From positions 1 through 64,000 of the forward strand of contig WSXY01000002.1 in the NCBI GenBank assembly GCA_009773565.1: a stretch of DNA of 64,000 bases, given 5' to 3'. Position numbers and translations under genes: made by a program. Below are positions 26,206 through 35,171 of this stretch, piece by piece. A model generated the notes under the pieces. The model had not been told where the DNA came from. It saw only the letters and a program-made list of their open reading frames with translations, and searched no databases. The DNA comes from Actinomycetota bacterium (GTDB lineage: Bacteria > Actinomycetota > Coriobacteriia > Anaerosomatales > Anaerosomataceae). The first letter of the stretch is position 1, and the number at the start of each line of letters is the position of its first letter.

Positions 26206-26544
26206 GTGAATCCGGTACTCGAGGCCATATTCGGCAATCGATCAGCCGTGCAAGTGCTGCTGTTCCTGGAAGCCTATGGGTCGGGGTATGCGTCGCGTAT
26301 CGCAACCACCTATGAGGTGCCGGTTATGGCGGTGCAAAGGCAGCTGCGTCGTCTAGAGGCCGACGGCGTACTACTCAGCCGCACGGTGGGTAAGACCCGC
26401 GTGTTCGAGTTCAATATGCGTATCCCAACGGTTCGCAATCTACGCCAGTTCCTGAGTGCTGAACTCGAGCAGCTGCCAGAGGCGGACATCAAGCGATACT
26501 ACCGACAGCGACAGCGTCCACGTCGCAGTGGCAAGCAGCTGTAG
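26206..26544 (+). CDS. Winged-helix regulator, candidate antitoxin
   Basis: The 112-residue protein has an ArsR-like winged helix: GNRSAVQVLLFLEAYGSG, recognition region VPVMAVQRQLRRLEADGVLL and wing RTVGKTRVFEFN, then a helical, very basic tail (YYRQRQRPRRSGKQ). The GTG at 26206 follows GAGG by eight bases. An upstream in-frame GTG at 26167 lies inside the operator and is less likely. The next gene begins three bases after its stop. In AbiE systems a winged-helix antitoxin autoregulates the operon through inverted repeats; this protein is shorter than AbiEi, so the comparison is by logic, not proven homology. Confidence 0.82.
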   Translation: MNPVLEAIFGNRSAVQVLLFLEAYGSGYASRIATTYEVPVMAVQRQLRRLEADGVLLSRTVGKTRVFEFNMRIPTVRNLRQFLSAELEQLPEADIKRYYRQRQRPRRSGKQL

Positions 26545-26547
26545 CCA

Positions 26548-27090
26548 ATGCGAGGGATCACAGGCGAAACCACGATGCAGGAGTTGGCTGTGTTGGTGAG
26601 CCAGACACTTGAGCGCGCCGGCGTCACAGCCACGCTGTCTGGTGGTGGCGCTGTGTCCGTGTACAGCGACAACGAGTACCAGAGTCATGACCTCGACTTC
26701 GTTTCATCGGAACGGTTGAAGACCATCGGTGATGCGATCATGCCACTAGGCTTCCGGCGAGTTGGCAAGGCACGACAGTTCGAGCATCCCGACACACAGT
26801 GGTATGTGGAGTTTCCGCCCGGGCCACTTGCTTTCGGTGAGACGGTCATCGCCAGTGACGAGGCCCCCGTTCTGGAGACCGAATACGGTCTGTTGCGGAT
26901 TATCACGCCAACACACTGCGTCATGGATCGCATCGCGGCGTACGTCTATTGGCAAGATAACCAGTCCCTGAATCAGGCTGCGATGGTTGCGAATCGTCAG
27001 AATGTGGACTGGTTGGCACTGTATGAATGGGCCAAGCGAGACGGCATCGATACCGTAATTATCGACAAGCTCAAAGCCACAGTGACGTAA
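26548..27090 (+). CDS. DUF6036/AbiEii-like nucleotidyltransferase, candidate toxin
   Basis: The 180-residue protein has the minimal nucleotidyltransferase pattern: LSGGGAVSVYSDNEYQSHDLDFVS, giving the GG motif and the DLD metal-binding aspartates, followed by a helical C-terminal part (TPTHCVMDRIAAYVYW, NRQNVDWLALYEWAK). NTases of this group modify tRNA or proteins, or act as toxins in AbiE and MNT/HEPN pairs. Which nucleotide or target applies here is unknown. The start may be 26548 or the ATG at 26575; neither has a strong ribosome-binding site, consistent with coupling to the upstream gene. Confidence 0.82.
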   Translation: MRGITGETTMQELAVLVSQTLERAGVTATLSGGGAVSVYSDNEYQSHDLDFVSSERLKTIGDAIMPLGFRRVGKARQFEHPDTQWYVEFPPGPLAFGETVIASDEAPVLETEYGLLRIITPTHCVMDRIAAYVYWQDNQSLNQAAMVANRQNVDWLALYEWAKRDGIDTVIIDKLKATVT

Positions 27091-27141
27091 GACATACGTG
27101 AAATCGACACTAGAAATCATGCATCCACCAGCAAGAATGCT

Positions 27142-27203
27142 GGGACTGAAAATTCCCGTGTCGGCGGTTCAAGTCCGTCGCTGGCCACCATAGTTAACGC
27201 GAA
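27142..27203 (+). repeat. Direct repeat, right copy (attR-like tRNA-Phe fragment)
   Basis: It is a copy of tRNA-Phe positions 28-76 plus 14 bases. The 5' half of a tRNA is absent, so it is not a working gene. An inverted repeat CCAGCA-agaa-TGCTGG (27128-27143) touches its left edge and could be part of the recombination site. Confidence 0.9.
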
Positions 27204-27233
27204 GGGTCGCATCCAATGGGCGCGACCCTTTTT
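27202..27233 (+). terminator. Terminator after the tRNA-Phe fragment
   Basis: AAGGGTCGC/GCGACCCTT with an 11-base loop, followed by TTTTT. It is probably the terminator of the tRNA-Phe gene before island insertion. Confidence 0.8.
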
Positions 27234-27358
27234 GCCGGGTGGATGGTGTCCGGCTGTATCGGCGTCGGGGGTATACTGCGAGCAGTAGGGATTGGAGCGC
27301 TCTTCCGATGCTTCACAGGAACGGCGCCCGGGATTCGGCCCTCGGGTCGGGGGGACGC

Positions 27359-30300
27359 GTGACTAATACCGATAGGCGAGATCCGTCGAAGACAAGACGG
27401 GCTGAGGATGCCACCAAAGGCGCACGGGAGAGCGCGCAGTTGGCAGACGCCGCTATGGCCCTACTCGGCTGCAAGACCCCCGATGATGTCTACCAGGTCA
27501 TCGGCGACTTCATGGCCCTGCTCGTGCCAGAGGCCATCATCATCGTCAACGCGGCAACAGAGGATACGGATTGGCTCATCACCCGCACAGTTACGGGGGC
27601 GAGTGAGTCTATGCTGCAAAAGGCCGCTGACATCTTCGGATTCCAGATTATCGATAGGCGATCGGCGGTCCTCCCTGAGTTTCGTGATGCGATGCTCAGC
27701 GGCGTACTGTCGATTATTGCTGGCGGATTCACTGAACTCATGCCGAAAGTCGTCCCGCGCGCGATTGCGGAGGTTGGCGCCAAAGCATTCGGTATTCACG
27801 ACGTCTTCGCTATCGGGATCGCCGACGGCGACAGCGCTCTAGGAAACGTCATTGTCCTCACTCGAACGCCCGGGGCCGACCCGTCGACGCATATCATCGA
27901 ATCTTTCGCCCGACACTGCTATTCGGCACTGGCGGGCATTCATAGAAATCAAGAACTGGCTGAGGCCGCCGAGAGCAACACCCTCGTTCTCAGGAACATG
28001 TCCGAGGGGCTCGCGCTTCACGAGATCATCCTCGATGAAGCCGGAGTGCCATGCGACTATCGGTTCCTCGCCGTCAATCCGGCCTTTGAGGCGACGACCG
28101 GCCTCCGCTCAGAGGACATTATCGGCAAGACGGTACGCGAGGTGCTGCCGAACATCGAACCGAGCTGGATAGCTCGCTACGGGGCCGTTGCGATGACCGG
28201 CGTGCCCGCGACGTTCGAGGATTATTCGGCCGAGCTTGGCAAGCATTACGAGATCAAAGCCTACTCTCCAAAACCGGGGCAGTTTGTTTCCGTTGGTTCG
28301 GATATCACTGAACGAAAGAGAAGTGAAGAACAGACGGAGAAGGCCCAGTTGCTTCTCTCCTCCAGCCTTGAGAGCCAACGAGGAACGATACTCTTCTCTA
28401 TCGACCCGGAGTATCGGTACCTGTACTTCAACGCGGCCCATGCCGAGGTCATGCAGTTCGCGTACGGACAGACAATACAGGCTGGCGACTGCGTTCTCGA
28501 TCACATCACTTCGGAAGAGGACCGGGTTGTCGCAAAGGACAACTACGACCGTGCATTGGGCGGCGAGTCGCATTCGAACATACGGGAGTACGGCGACGTT
28601 GAAGTGGCGTACTACGAGAGCTTCTTCAACCCCATCGTTGATGACGCGGGTACGATCATCGGTGCCACCGGGATGGCCAGAGACATCACCGAGCGGATGC
28701 GGGCCGAGCACGAACTGCGACAACAGCTGCGGGATATTACCGAGCTCAAGCGGGTTCAGGATGAGCTGAATCACACGCTGGCTCGTCGCGAGCAGATGAT
28801 AAGCGCTCTCCTGGATGCGATCACCGAATCCGCGCTCATGTTGAGCCTCGATGGTGAGATCCTTGCCATCAACGCGACTGCCGCAAGGCGGATTGGTGGA
28901 GATACGCCGGCCGAGTTCATGGGGAAGAACGTGTGGGAAATCCTTCCTTCTGATGTTGCGGCAAGCCGTCGCGCGATAATCGAACAGGTCATGAAGAGCG
29001 GCGAGTCAGCCCGGTTTGAGGACGTTCGCCTAGGCCGCCGTATGCTCAACTCTGCTTACCCCGTAACTGTTGACGGTCGCGTAACGGAGGTCGCGATCTT
29101 CGGCTACGACCTGACCGAGCTTGAGGAGCGCACGCAGGCCCTGCGCGAGAGCGAGGAGAAGTACAGGTCGCTGTTCGCCTCGATCGACCAGGGGTTTGCG
29201 CTCCACGAGATAACCACCGATGCGGATGGCACGCCTGTCGACTACGTCTACCTTGACCTCAACGAAAGCTACACGAAATTGCTGGGAGTCTCTCGCGATG
29301 CTATTGGCAAGCGTATCCGAGAAGTGATGCCGCAGGTTGAGGAGTACTGGATCAAGAACTTCGGTGAAGTTGCACTGACGGGCATACCGAGCTACTACGA
29401 GAACTACCTGGAAACCACGGGGCGGTTCTATTCCACATACGCGTATTCGCCGCAGAAGAACCAGTTTGCGGTGCTTGTAACGGATATCTCAGAGCGCAGG
29501 GCGGCCGAGGAAGCACTACGCGAGAATGAGAAGAAATATCGCACGATTACCGAGAGCATCAGTGACGTTGTCTGGGTTCTTGACCCTGAGACACTCCGGT
29601 TTCTTTATGTAAGTCCATCCGTTGAGAAGCTCAGAGGATTCACTCCCGACGAGGTGCGCGCCGAGCCGCTGGATGCTGCCTTGACGTCGGAGGGTAGAGA
29701 TCATGTGCGGGCGCTTCTCTCGGGTCGAGTCAAGAAATGCCTTGCTGGCGAGCCGCTACCGAGGCACTCCTACACAGAGGAGATTCAACAACCATGCAAA
29801 GATGGTTCGCTTGTGTGGACTGAGGTTGTGACCAGCTACCACCTGAACGAGTCAACCGGACGCGTGGAAGTACACGGAGTCACGCGGGATATCACCGAGC
29901 GAAAGCGCGCGGAAGACGAGATCCGGCGCCTCAACGAGGATCTCGAGCAGCGCGTACAGGAGCGAACCTCAGAGCTCACCAGGTCGAATGCGGAACTCGC
30001 CGAGGCCACGCACGCCAAGAGCGACTTCCTCGCGTCGATGAGCCACGAGCTTCGGACGCCACTCAACTCGATCATCGGCTTCTCTGGACTGCTCCTGAAG
30101 GGTCTCGCCGGGCCATTGAACGACGAACAAGAGATCCAGATCGGCATGGTGAACTCGTCCGGCAAGCACCTACTTTCACTCGTCGATGACATCCTCGACC
30201 TCACCAAGATCGAATCGGGAAAGGTCGCTGCGGTGTTCGAGGAGTTCGAGGTGAGGCCGCTCGCCGAGGGCGTCATGGAAATGGTGCGCCCGTTGGCTGA

Positions 30301-30709
30301 CGCCAAGGGCATCGAACTCACACTCACCTGCCAGCCAGGAACGGATCAACTCAGGTCGGATCATCGCTTTGTGAGTCAGATTCTAACCAACCTCCTTGGC
30401 AATGCGATTAAGTTCACGGGCTCTGGCTCCGTCTCACTCACCATTTCCGTCGAGCGTGAGCACATGTCTTTCGCGGTCGTTGACACAGGCCGCGGTATCC
30501 CCGCATCTGAGGCACCGCACGTAATCGAGGAATTCTATCAGGCCGAGCCGATGGGTGAGGCGAAGAACCAGGGCACCGGCCTCGGGCTCGCCATTTCCTC
30601 TCGACTTGCGGCGATGATCGGCGCAACGATCGATGTTGCGAGTGAGGTCCACGTGGGATCCAGGTTCACTCTTCGTGTTCCGTGCAGCCTGGATTTCAAC
30701 ATCATGTAG
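27359..30709 (+). CDS. Multi-PAS sensor histidine kinase
   Basis: The protein is 1116 residues with no clear transmembrane segment, so it is probably cytoplasmic. A GAF-like N-terminal region (about 20-200) is followed by five PAS-type segments (about 208-319, 331-452, 478-590, 600-715, 723-850), several ending in the PAC signature DITERKRAE. A short coiled coil, HisKA with SMSHELRTPLNSIIGFS (phosphorylated His near 896) and a HATPase_c domain (NAIKFTG, DTGRGI, GTGLGL) come next. The first and fourth PAS segments are close copies. No receiver domain and no adjacent response regulator are present. GTG 27359 after GGGGGG is preferred; ATG 27308 is an alternative. TATACT at 27269-27274 may be its -10. 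Confidence 0.93.
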   Translation: MTNTDRRDPSKTRRAEDATKGARESAQLADAAMALLGCKTPDDVYQVIGDFMALLVPEAIIIVNAATEDTDWLITRTVTGASESMLQKAADIFGFQIIDRRSAVLPEFRDAMLSGVLSIIAGGFTELMPKVVPRAIAEVGAKAFGIHDVFAIGIADGDSALGNVIVLTRTPGADPSTHIIESFARHCYSALAGIHRNQELAEAAESNTLVLRNMSEGLALHEIILDEAGVPCDYRFLAVNPAFEATTGLRSEDIIGKTVREVLPNIEPSWIARYGAVAMTGVPATFEDYSAELGKHYEIKAYSPKPGQFVSVGSDITERKRSEEQTEKAQLLLSSSLESQRGTILFSIDPEYRYLYFNAAHAEVMQFAYGQTIQAGDCVLDHITSEEDRVVAKDNYDRALGGESHSNIREYGDVEVAYYESFFNPIVDDAGTIIGATGMARDITERMRAEHELRQQLRDITELKRVQDELNHTLARREQMISALLDAITESALMLSLDGEILAINATAARRIGGDTPAEFMGKNVWEILPSDVAASRRAIIEQVMKSGESARFEDVRLGRRMLNSAYPVTVDGRVTEVAIFGYDLTELEERTQALRESEEKYRSLFASIDQGFALHEITTDADGTPVDYVYLDLNESYTKLLGVSRDAIGKRIREVMPQVEEYWIKNFGEVALTGIPSYYENYLETTGRFYSTYAYSPQKNQFAVLVTDISERRAAEEALRENEKKYRTITESISDVVWVLDPETLRFLYVSPSVEKLRGFTPDEVRAEPLDAALTSEGRDHVRALLSGRVKKCLAGEPLPRHSYTEEIQQPCKDGSLVWTEVVTSYHLNESTGRVEVHGVTRDITERKRAEDEIRRLNEDLEQRVQERTSELTRSNAELAEATHAKSDFLASMSHELRTPLNSIIGFSGLLLKGLAGPLNDEQEIQIGMVNSSGKHLLSLVDDILDLTKIESGKVAAVFEEFEVRPLAEGVMEMVRPLADAKGIELTLTCQPGTDQLRSDHRFVSQILTNLLGNAIKFTGSGSVSLTISVEREHMSFAVVDTGRGIPASEAPHVIEEFYQAEPMGEAKNQGTGLGLAISSRLAAMIGATIDVASEVHVGSRFTLRVPCSLDFNIM

Positions 30710-30810
30710 GCTGTCGCCCGTGCCGTTCGTCGGCTACTCCGTGCTCTCACTTTGGAATCGGTGCCGCCGGTGGTATCGTCGGACGTGGGGGCGGGAGGAC
30801 GCAGGCAGTC

Positions 30811-32931
30811 ATGTCACGCGTACGCGAGGACTACTGGACCGAGGCACCGTTGTGGCTGAAGGCCATCGTGGTCGCTGTCGCATTTCTGGCCGCCGCGGAG
30901 CTAGGGAATGCGCTCTCCGTGCAACAGCAGTTCTCCACGTTCTGGCCGCCGTCCGGCGTGTTGCTCGTGTTGCTGGTCTTTGCCAATCCCCGTGAATGGC
31001 CGTGGCTCCTGGTCGCTGCCGCTTCGGCGAACATTGGTTCGGACCTCATGCACGACCGCGCTCTGGTCGTGAGCATGGGCTTCTCGGTGGCAAACTGTGT
31101 GGAAGCGACGCTTGGTGCTGCGTTGATCAGGCGGTTTATGGGAGCGCGGGCCGTGCTTGGTACCCGTCGCAATGTGGTCGTGTTCACGCTGCTGGCGGCC
31201 GGTGTCGCCCCCGCGTTCGGTGCATCGATCGGAACAGTCGTGCTTTCAATGGCGTATGGTGCCGACCCCTGGTGGCGTACGTGGGTCACGTGGTGGTCGG
31301 GTGACGCGCTTGGGATTCTCACCGTCGGTGCGTTCGGCCTTGCACTGGCCGAGGTTGACCGGCGCCGTCGACGCGGCGAGCCTTCGCTCGCGCTGCCGGG
31401 ACGGAGTACGACGTTTCTCGCCCTCCTCGTCGGCACGGCCCTGATCGGTCATTGGTTCGTCGTCGAGCTGGGTCCGCTCTCAGGGTGGAAGTTCATCTTC
31501 TTGCTGCCGGCACTTCTTGCTGCGGCCTCGTTTGGACCCTCTGGCGCGGCCGCGACGGGCCTCGTGCTGACAGTCTCAACAGTCGTGGGACTGGTGGCGC
31601 GCTGGAGCAAGGTGTTTGTTGTCACGGGCGCAGCGAGCGGCGAGGTTGTCGCTTTGCAGGCGTTTCTCGCGGTGGTGGTCTTCGTTCAGCTCTACATTTC
31701 GGCTTCGATTGAAGAGGCAAAGGTTGCCGAGGAAGCCGCCGGTGTCGTCGCGGAGAAGTATCGAGTCTTGCTTGAGACACTTCCGATTGGGGTCTCCATC
31801 TCGGATGACACCGGGATGATCATCGAGACGAGCGAACATGCTGCTGACATTCTCGGCGTGTCAGCCGAGGTGCACAGGCAACGCGAGGCCCGGGGGGCGG
31901 AGTGGCAGATTCTCTGGCCCGATGAATCTGCGAAGCCTTCGGAGGAGTGGACCTCGACACGGGCCCTGGCGAGCCAATCCAGCGAGCGGGCGCAGGAGGG
32001 AATCATCCGGCCCGACGGCTCGGTAGTTTGGCTGGATGTCAGTGCTTCGCCCATACCGATTCCCGGCTATGGCGTGGCTATCACGTACCAAGACGTGACC
32101 GAGGACGTGGCGACTCGCCGGTTGCTCGTCGCGAGTGAGCAGCGTCTCCTGGATGCCGCAGCTCAGCTCGAGGCTGAGGTTGCAGAGCGCACCGCCGAAC
32201 TGCAGAACACGAACGAAGAATTGCTTGAAGCATCGAAGGCCAAGAGTCGCTTCCTCGCCAATATGAGTCACGAGTTGCGAACCCCGTTGAACTCGATCAT
32301 CGGCTTCTCGGACCTCCTGGCGAAAGGTCTTGCCGGTCCGCTGACCGAAGAGCAGTCCAAGCAGTTGGGGATGATCAATAGTTCAGGCAAGCATCTGCTC
32401 GGGCTGGTGAACGATGTCCTTGATCTGGAGCGTATCGAGACCGGACACGAAGTCGTAGAAGCCGCCTTGTTTGATCTGTGCGCACTTGCGGAGGACGTAC
32501 GTGCTGCCCTCGAGCCCCAGGCGCTCGCGAAAGGGATAGCACTCAACATCGCTACACATGACGTGCCGTTCGAATTGTGCTCAGACAGACCAAAAGTGAA
32601 GCAGGTGTTGTTGAACCTCGTTGACAATGCTGTGAAATTCACCGATGCGGGCGAGGTGAGGGTCTTGTGCGTGGCCGATGGGCGGGGAGTTTCTCTGATC
32701 GTGACCGATAGCGGAATCGGCATACGTCCCGAGGATCTCGATCGCGTCCTGGACGATTTTCATCAGATCGACCGTTCGGACGGGCTGAAGCCGGGGGGTA
32801 CCGGGCTCGGTCTTTCGATCTCGAAGCGGCTCACCACGATGCTGGGCGGCCAGCTTACGGTAGAGAGCGACTTCGGGCGCGGTTCGACCTTCAGGGTGTG
32901 GCTACCGAATCTACCCGAAGAGTCGTCCTAG
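30811..32931 (+). CDS. MASE1-domain sensor histidine kinase
   Basis: The 706-residue membrane kinase has an N-terminal MASE1-type sensor with about eight helices (residues 10-300; motif STFWPPSGVLLVLLV), one PAS domain (about 310-430), a coiled coil, HisKA with NMSHELRTPLNSIIGFS (His near 485) and HATPase_c (NAVKFTD, DSGIGI, GTGLGLSIS). Its kinase core is strikingly similar to those of the 27359 and 35172 genes. The start at 30811 is placed before the first helix. TTGGAA (30752) and TATCGT (30774) may be a promoter. Confidence 0.92.
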   Translation: MSRVREDYWTEAPLWLKAIVVAVAFLAAAELGNALSVQQQFSTFWPPSGVLLVLLVFANPREWPWLLVAAASANIGSDLMHDRALVVSMGFSVANCVEATLGAALIRRFMGARAVLGTRRNVVVFTLLAAGVAPAFGASIGTVVLSMAYGADPWWRTWVTWWSGDALGILTVGAFGLALAEVDRRRRRGEPSLALPGRSTTFLALLVGTALIGHWFVVELGPLSGWKFIFLLPALLAAASFGPSGAAATGLVLTVSTVVGLVARWSKVFVVTGAASGEVVALQAFLAVVVFVQLYISASIEEAKVAEEAAGVVAEKYRVLLETLPIGVSISDDTGMIIETSEHAADILGVSAEVHRQREARGAEWQILWPDESAKPSEEWTSTRALASQSSERAQEGIIRPDGSVVWLDVSASPIPIPGYGVAITYQDVTEDVATRRLLVASEQRLLDAAAQLEAEVAERTAELQNTNEELLEASKAKSRFLANMSHELRTPLNSIIGFSDLLAKGLAGPLTEEQSKQLGMINSSGKHLLGLVNDVLDLERIETGHEVVEAALFDLCALAEDVRAALEPQALAKGIALNIATHDVPFELCSDRPKVKQVLLNLVDNAVKFTDAGEVRVLCVADGRGVSLIVTDSGIGIRPEDLDRVLDDFHQIDRSDGLKPGGTGLGLSISKRLTTMLGGQLTVESDFGRGSTFRVWLPNLPEESS

Positions 32932-33015
32932 GGTCTGTTTCGGGGCGACAACCTCATGTGTTTCTTGTGAGGGACTGGTAGTGAGGGTGTTGCGCTTGTT
33001 ACAGTGCAACCCGAT

Positions 33016-33306
33016 ATGAACAATTTCCTCAGATACTTCTTGATCGTTTTGGTGCTTGTCGTCGCCGTGTTCGTTCTTGCGGTGTGCGCCGATGGACTCA
33101 CTTCCGTTTGTTCTCACGGTTGCTGTAGCGGCGCAGATCGTTTCCGACCGCTGTGGCGTCTTGCGCAGAAGTTGCTCGGGGCGTGCGTATCGGCTCTTTC
33201 GTTCGGGCTCTTGGTGTTCGCCCTCGCATCCCGGGGGTTCCACTCGGCGCTTACGTCGGTCGTACCCGCCCCTGCACTGGCACGGATCTCGGCTCTGAGA
33301 ATCTGA
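33016..33306 (+). CDS. Small Cys-rich membrane protein
   Basis: A 96-residue ORF with two hydrophobic segments (about 7-27 and 58-78) and a connecting loop rich in cysteine (CADGLTSVCSHGCCSGADR). If the loop is outside, it could bind metal or form disulfides. No ribosome-binding site is clear, so the gene is only moderately supported. It sits directly before a gene whose product ends in a metal-binding-like domain. Confidence 0.45.
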   Translation: MNNFLRYFLIVLVLVVAVFVLAVCADGLTSVCSHGCCSGADRFRPLWRLAQKLLGACVSALSFGLLVFALASRGFHSALTSVVPAPALARISALRI

Positions 33307-33358
33307 GCGCCGGCGGCAATTGCGGTTGTTGTTGTTGAACCCCAGGGCAGGAGATCCC

Positions 33359-34558
33359 ATGCGTCGTTCGTTCACTCTCGTTCTTGTAGCCACAGCCTTC
33401 GTTTTGACGACTCTCAGCGCCACAGTTGCCTTCGCGGCGCCTGTCGCGTGGCAGAGTATCGACGTAACACTGCACTCAGAGTCGGCAGAGTCCCGAATGC
33501 TTGTGTCCGGCACGCTGCCTGAAACCGTGTCGCTTCCCGCCGAAGCGGAACTCTCCGTTCCGGCCGGCTCTGCGTTCATGTGGATCGGGGAGATTCTCGG
33601 AGGCGATCCTTCGGCGGATCCGGAGCTGAAGTACACCAAGACCACCATCGGGGAGCTTGATGTATACCGCTTCACGTTGACGAAGTCGCGTACGGCTCAG
33701 GTCGAGATTCCGGCTCCCATCAAACAGGTCATCAACGGGTCAGCATATACCTTGGCACTCAAGTGGACGTCCGCGCAGGATGTCCCCGAGGTCCGGCTGA
33801 TTGCGCGCGTGCCGCAGGGCGCTCAGGTCGCAGCGCCGGTGGAAGGTGCGGCGCTACAGCCCGGTGAGGCGGGCTACAGCTACTACGTCAAGACGATCAA
33901 GGGCGTGAAGGCAGGGCAACCACTGGATCTCACATTTGATTACACACTGCCTGCAGTGCCTGCGACGGCGGCGACGCCTGGCACCAACCCGATCGTTCCG
34001 CTTGTGTTGGTGCTGTTCGTCATCGCGGTCGCTGCGCTCGTTGTAGTTTCGGTGCGGCGTAAGCCAGCGGAAGAATCATCGGATGGCGAGCAGAGCGTGA
34101 TTACAGGAGCGGCGGACACGCAGGTGGAGTTCTCCGACGAGGAGCAGTTCTCTGAGGCCTCCCCGGAAACACAGTTGAGCAGGCCGGCGGGAGCCAGCAA
34201 GCGGATGTTGATCACTGCGGTGGTCATCGGGACACTGATCGTTGCTGCTTTCATCGTTGTGGGGCAAACGACGAAGCCGAAGCTCGTCGGCGACACCATC
34301 ACCCGGACGTTCTCGCCGGGCGAGCCGTGCCTTACGTCGACGCTTGCCGTCACGGCACCGAAGAACGCCGACCCGAATAAGACGGCCGAGAAACTGTTTG
34401 GGGCACTCGGACCGCTCGGCGGCATGAATATCGCAACCTACAACGTTAAGACGCAGAGCGTCGAGGTTGGTTTCTGTGAGTCGAAGACATCCGAGGCCGC
34501 GGTTCGGCAGGCACTTGCTGCTACCGGACTCGTCGCAGCAGAAGCACCCGCCCCGTAG
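33359..34558 (+). CDS. Exported membrane protein with C-terminal HMA-like domain
   Basis: The 399-residue protein has a signal peptide (to about 28), a beta-rich outer domain, a transmembrane helix near 210-230, an acidic cytoplasmic linker (SSDGEQSVITGAADTQ), a second helix near 285-305, and a C-terminal segment reading GGMNIATYNVKTQSVEVGF with EAAVRQALAATG. That is the strand-helix pattern of heavy-metal-associated domains, with one Cys in GEPCLTS and one in GFCESK but no CxxC. GGGCAGGAGA precedes the ATG. The role is unknown; metal or thiol sensing is a guess. Confidence 0.72.
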   Translation: MRRSFTLVLVATAFVLTTLSATVAFAAPVAWQSIDVTLHSESAESRMLVSGTLPETVSLPAEAELSVPAGSAFMWIGEILGGDPSADPELKYTKTTIGELDVYRFTLTKSRTAQVEIPAPIKQVINGSAYTLALKWTSAQDVPEVRLIARVPQGAQVAAPVEGAALQPGEAGYSYYVKTIKGVKAGQPLDLTFDYTLPAVPATAATPGTNPIVPLVLVLFVIAVAALVVVSVRRKPAEESSDGEQSVITGAADTQVEFSDEEQFSEASPETQLSRPAGASKRMLITAVVIGTLIVAAFIVVGQTTKPKLVGDTITRTFSPGEPCLTSTLAVTAPKNADPNKTAEKLFGALGPLGGMNIATYNVKTQSVEVGFCESKTSEAAVRQALAATGLVAAEAPAP

Positions 34559-34572
34559 CATCAGCGGCCGGG

Positions 34573-35019
34573 TCAGCCGTTCAGGTCTGGCCCGGCCGGC
34601 TCCGGAGCTTCGGCAACGCGTGTGGGAACGCGAGACACCATGACGGTTCCGATGACCGCGCAACTGAGAACCAGCACCTTCGCCCAGAGTGCGGGCACGA
34701 AGAACAGGGCTGAAGCGCCGCAGGTCAGCCACATCATCGACACAGCGATTACCTTCGAGCGGAGCGGCATTCCTTTGCCGGACAGGAAGTCCCGAACGTA
34801 CGGGCCGAGGATCCGGTGCTGCAGAAGCCATGTGTGTGCTCGCTCGCTGCTCCGGTAGAAGCACCACGCTGCAATGAGCAGGAATGTGGTTGTGGGCATA
34901 CCCGGTACGAACACGCCGATGAACCCCAGCACGACGCACGCCCAGCCGAAACCAAGGAGCAGCCATCTCGGAAAGCGCCCTCTGCGGGGCTCGCTGGTAG
35001 CTGTCGGTTGTTCATCCAC
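34573..35019 (-). CDS. DUF454 (YbaN-like) inner membrane protein
   Basis: The 148-residue membrane protein has four helices and the DUF454 motifs LGFIGVFVPGMPTTTFLL, CFYRSSERAHTWLLQH and GPYVRDF. The family is widespread and its function unknown. It is on the minus strand, convergent with the HMA-like gene and divergent from the following kinase gene. Confidence 0.92.
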   Translation of the reverse strand: MDEQPTATSEPRRGRFPRWLLLGFGWACVVLGFIGVFVPGMPTTTFLLIAAWCFYRSSERAHTWLLQHRILGPYVRDFLSGKGMPLRSKVIAVSMMWLTCGASALFFVPALWAKVLVLSCAVIGTVMVSRVPTRVAEAPEPAGPDLNG

Positions 35020-35171
35020 TGTGCGTCCCTCGGATTGATGTGTAGCGACTATCAGAGGAGTGTAGCGCGACGCAGCGCTGCATCACATCTCTGGTCGATT
35101 CTCCTCTGGTTGTTTGTTCGGCGTACAGGCACTATGGAGACGTCGTAGAACAACAAAGATGGGGTGGGGGA

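Larger units (their letters stand above)
25935..27203 (+). mobile_element. tRNA-Phe mini-island with AbiE-like gene pair, no integrase
   Basis: The segment is bounded by 62-bp direct repeats (60 identical positions) of the tRNA-Phe 3' portion plus 13 bases downstream. This is what a tyrosine recombinase leaves when it integrates at a tRNA anticodon arm. Only two genes lie inside, a winged-helix regulator and a nucleotidyltransferase, with visibly more A/T-rich intergenic DNA. No integrase or relaxase is present, so it is either non-autonomous or a remnant. Both ends have their own hairpin terminator after the tRNA sequence. Confidence 0.8.

Noticed and set aside
27142-27190. A second tRNA-Phe gene
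   Set aside because: The 5' half, including the D arm and the first acceptor strand, is missing. It also has a G at the base of the acceptor stem, which would mismatch.
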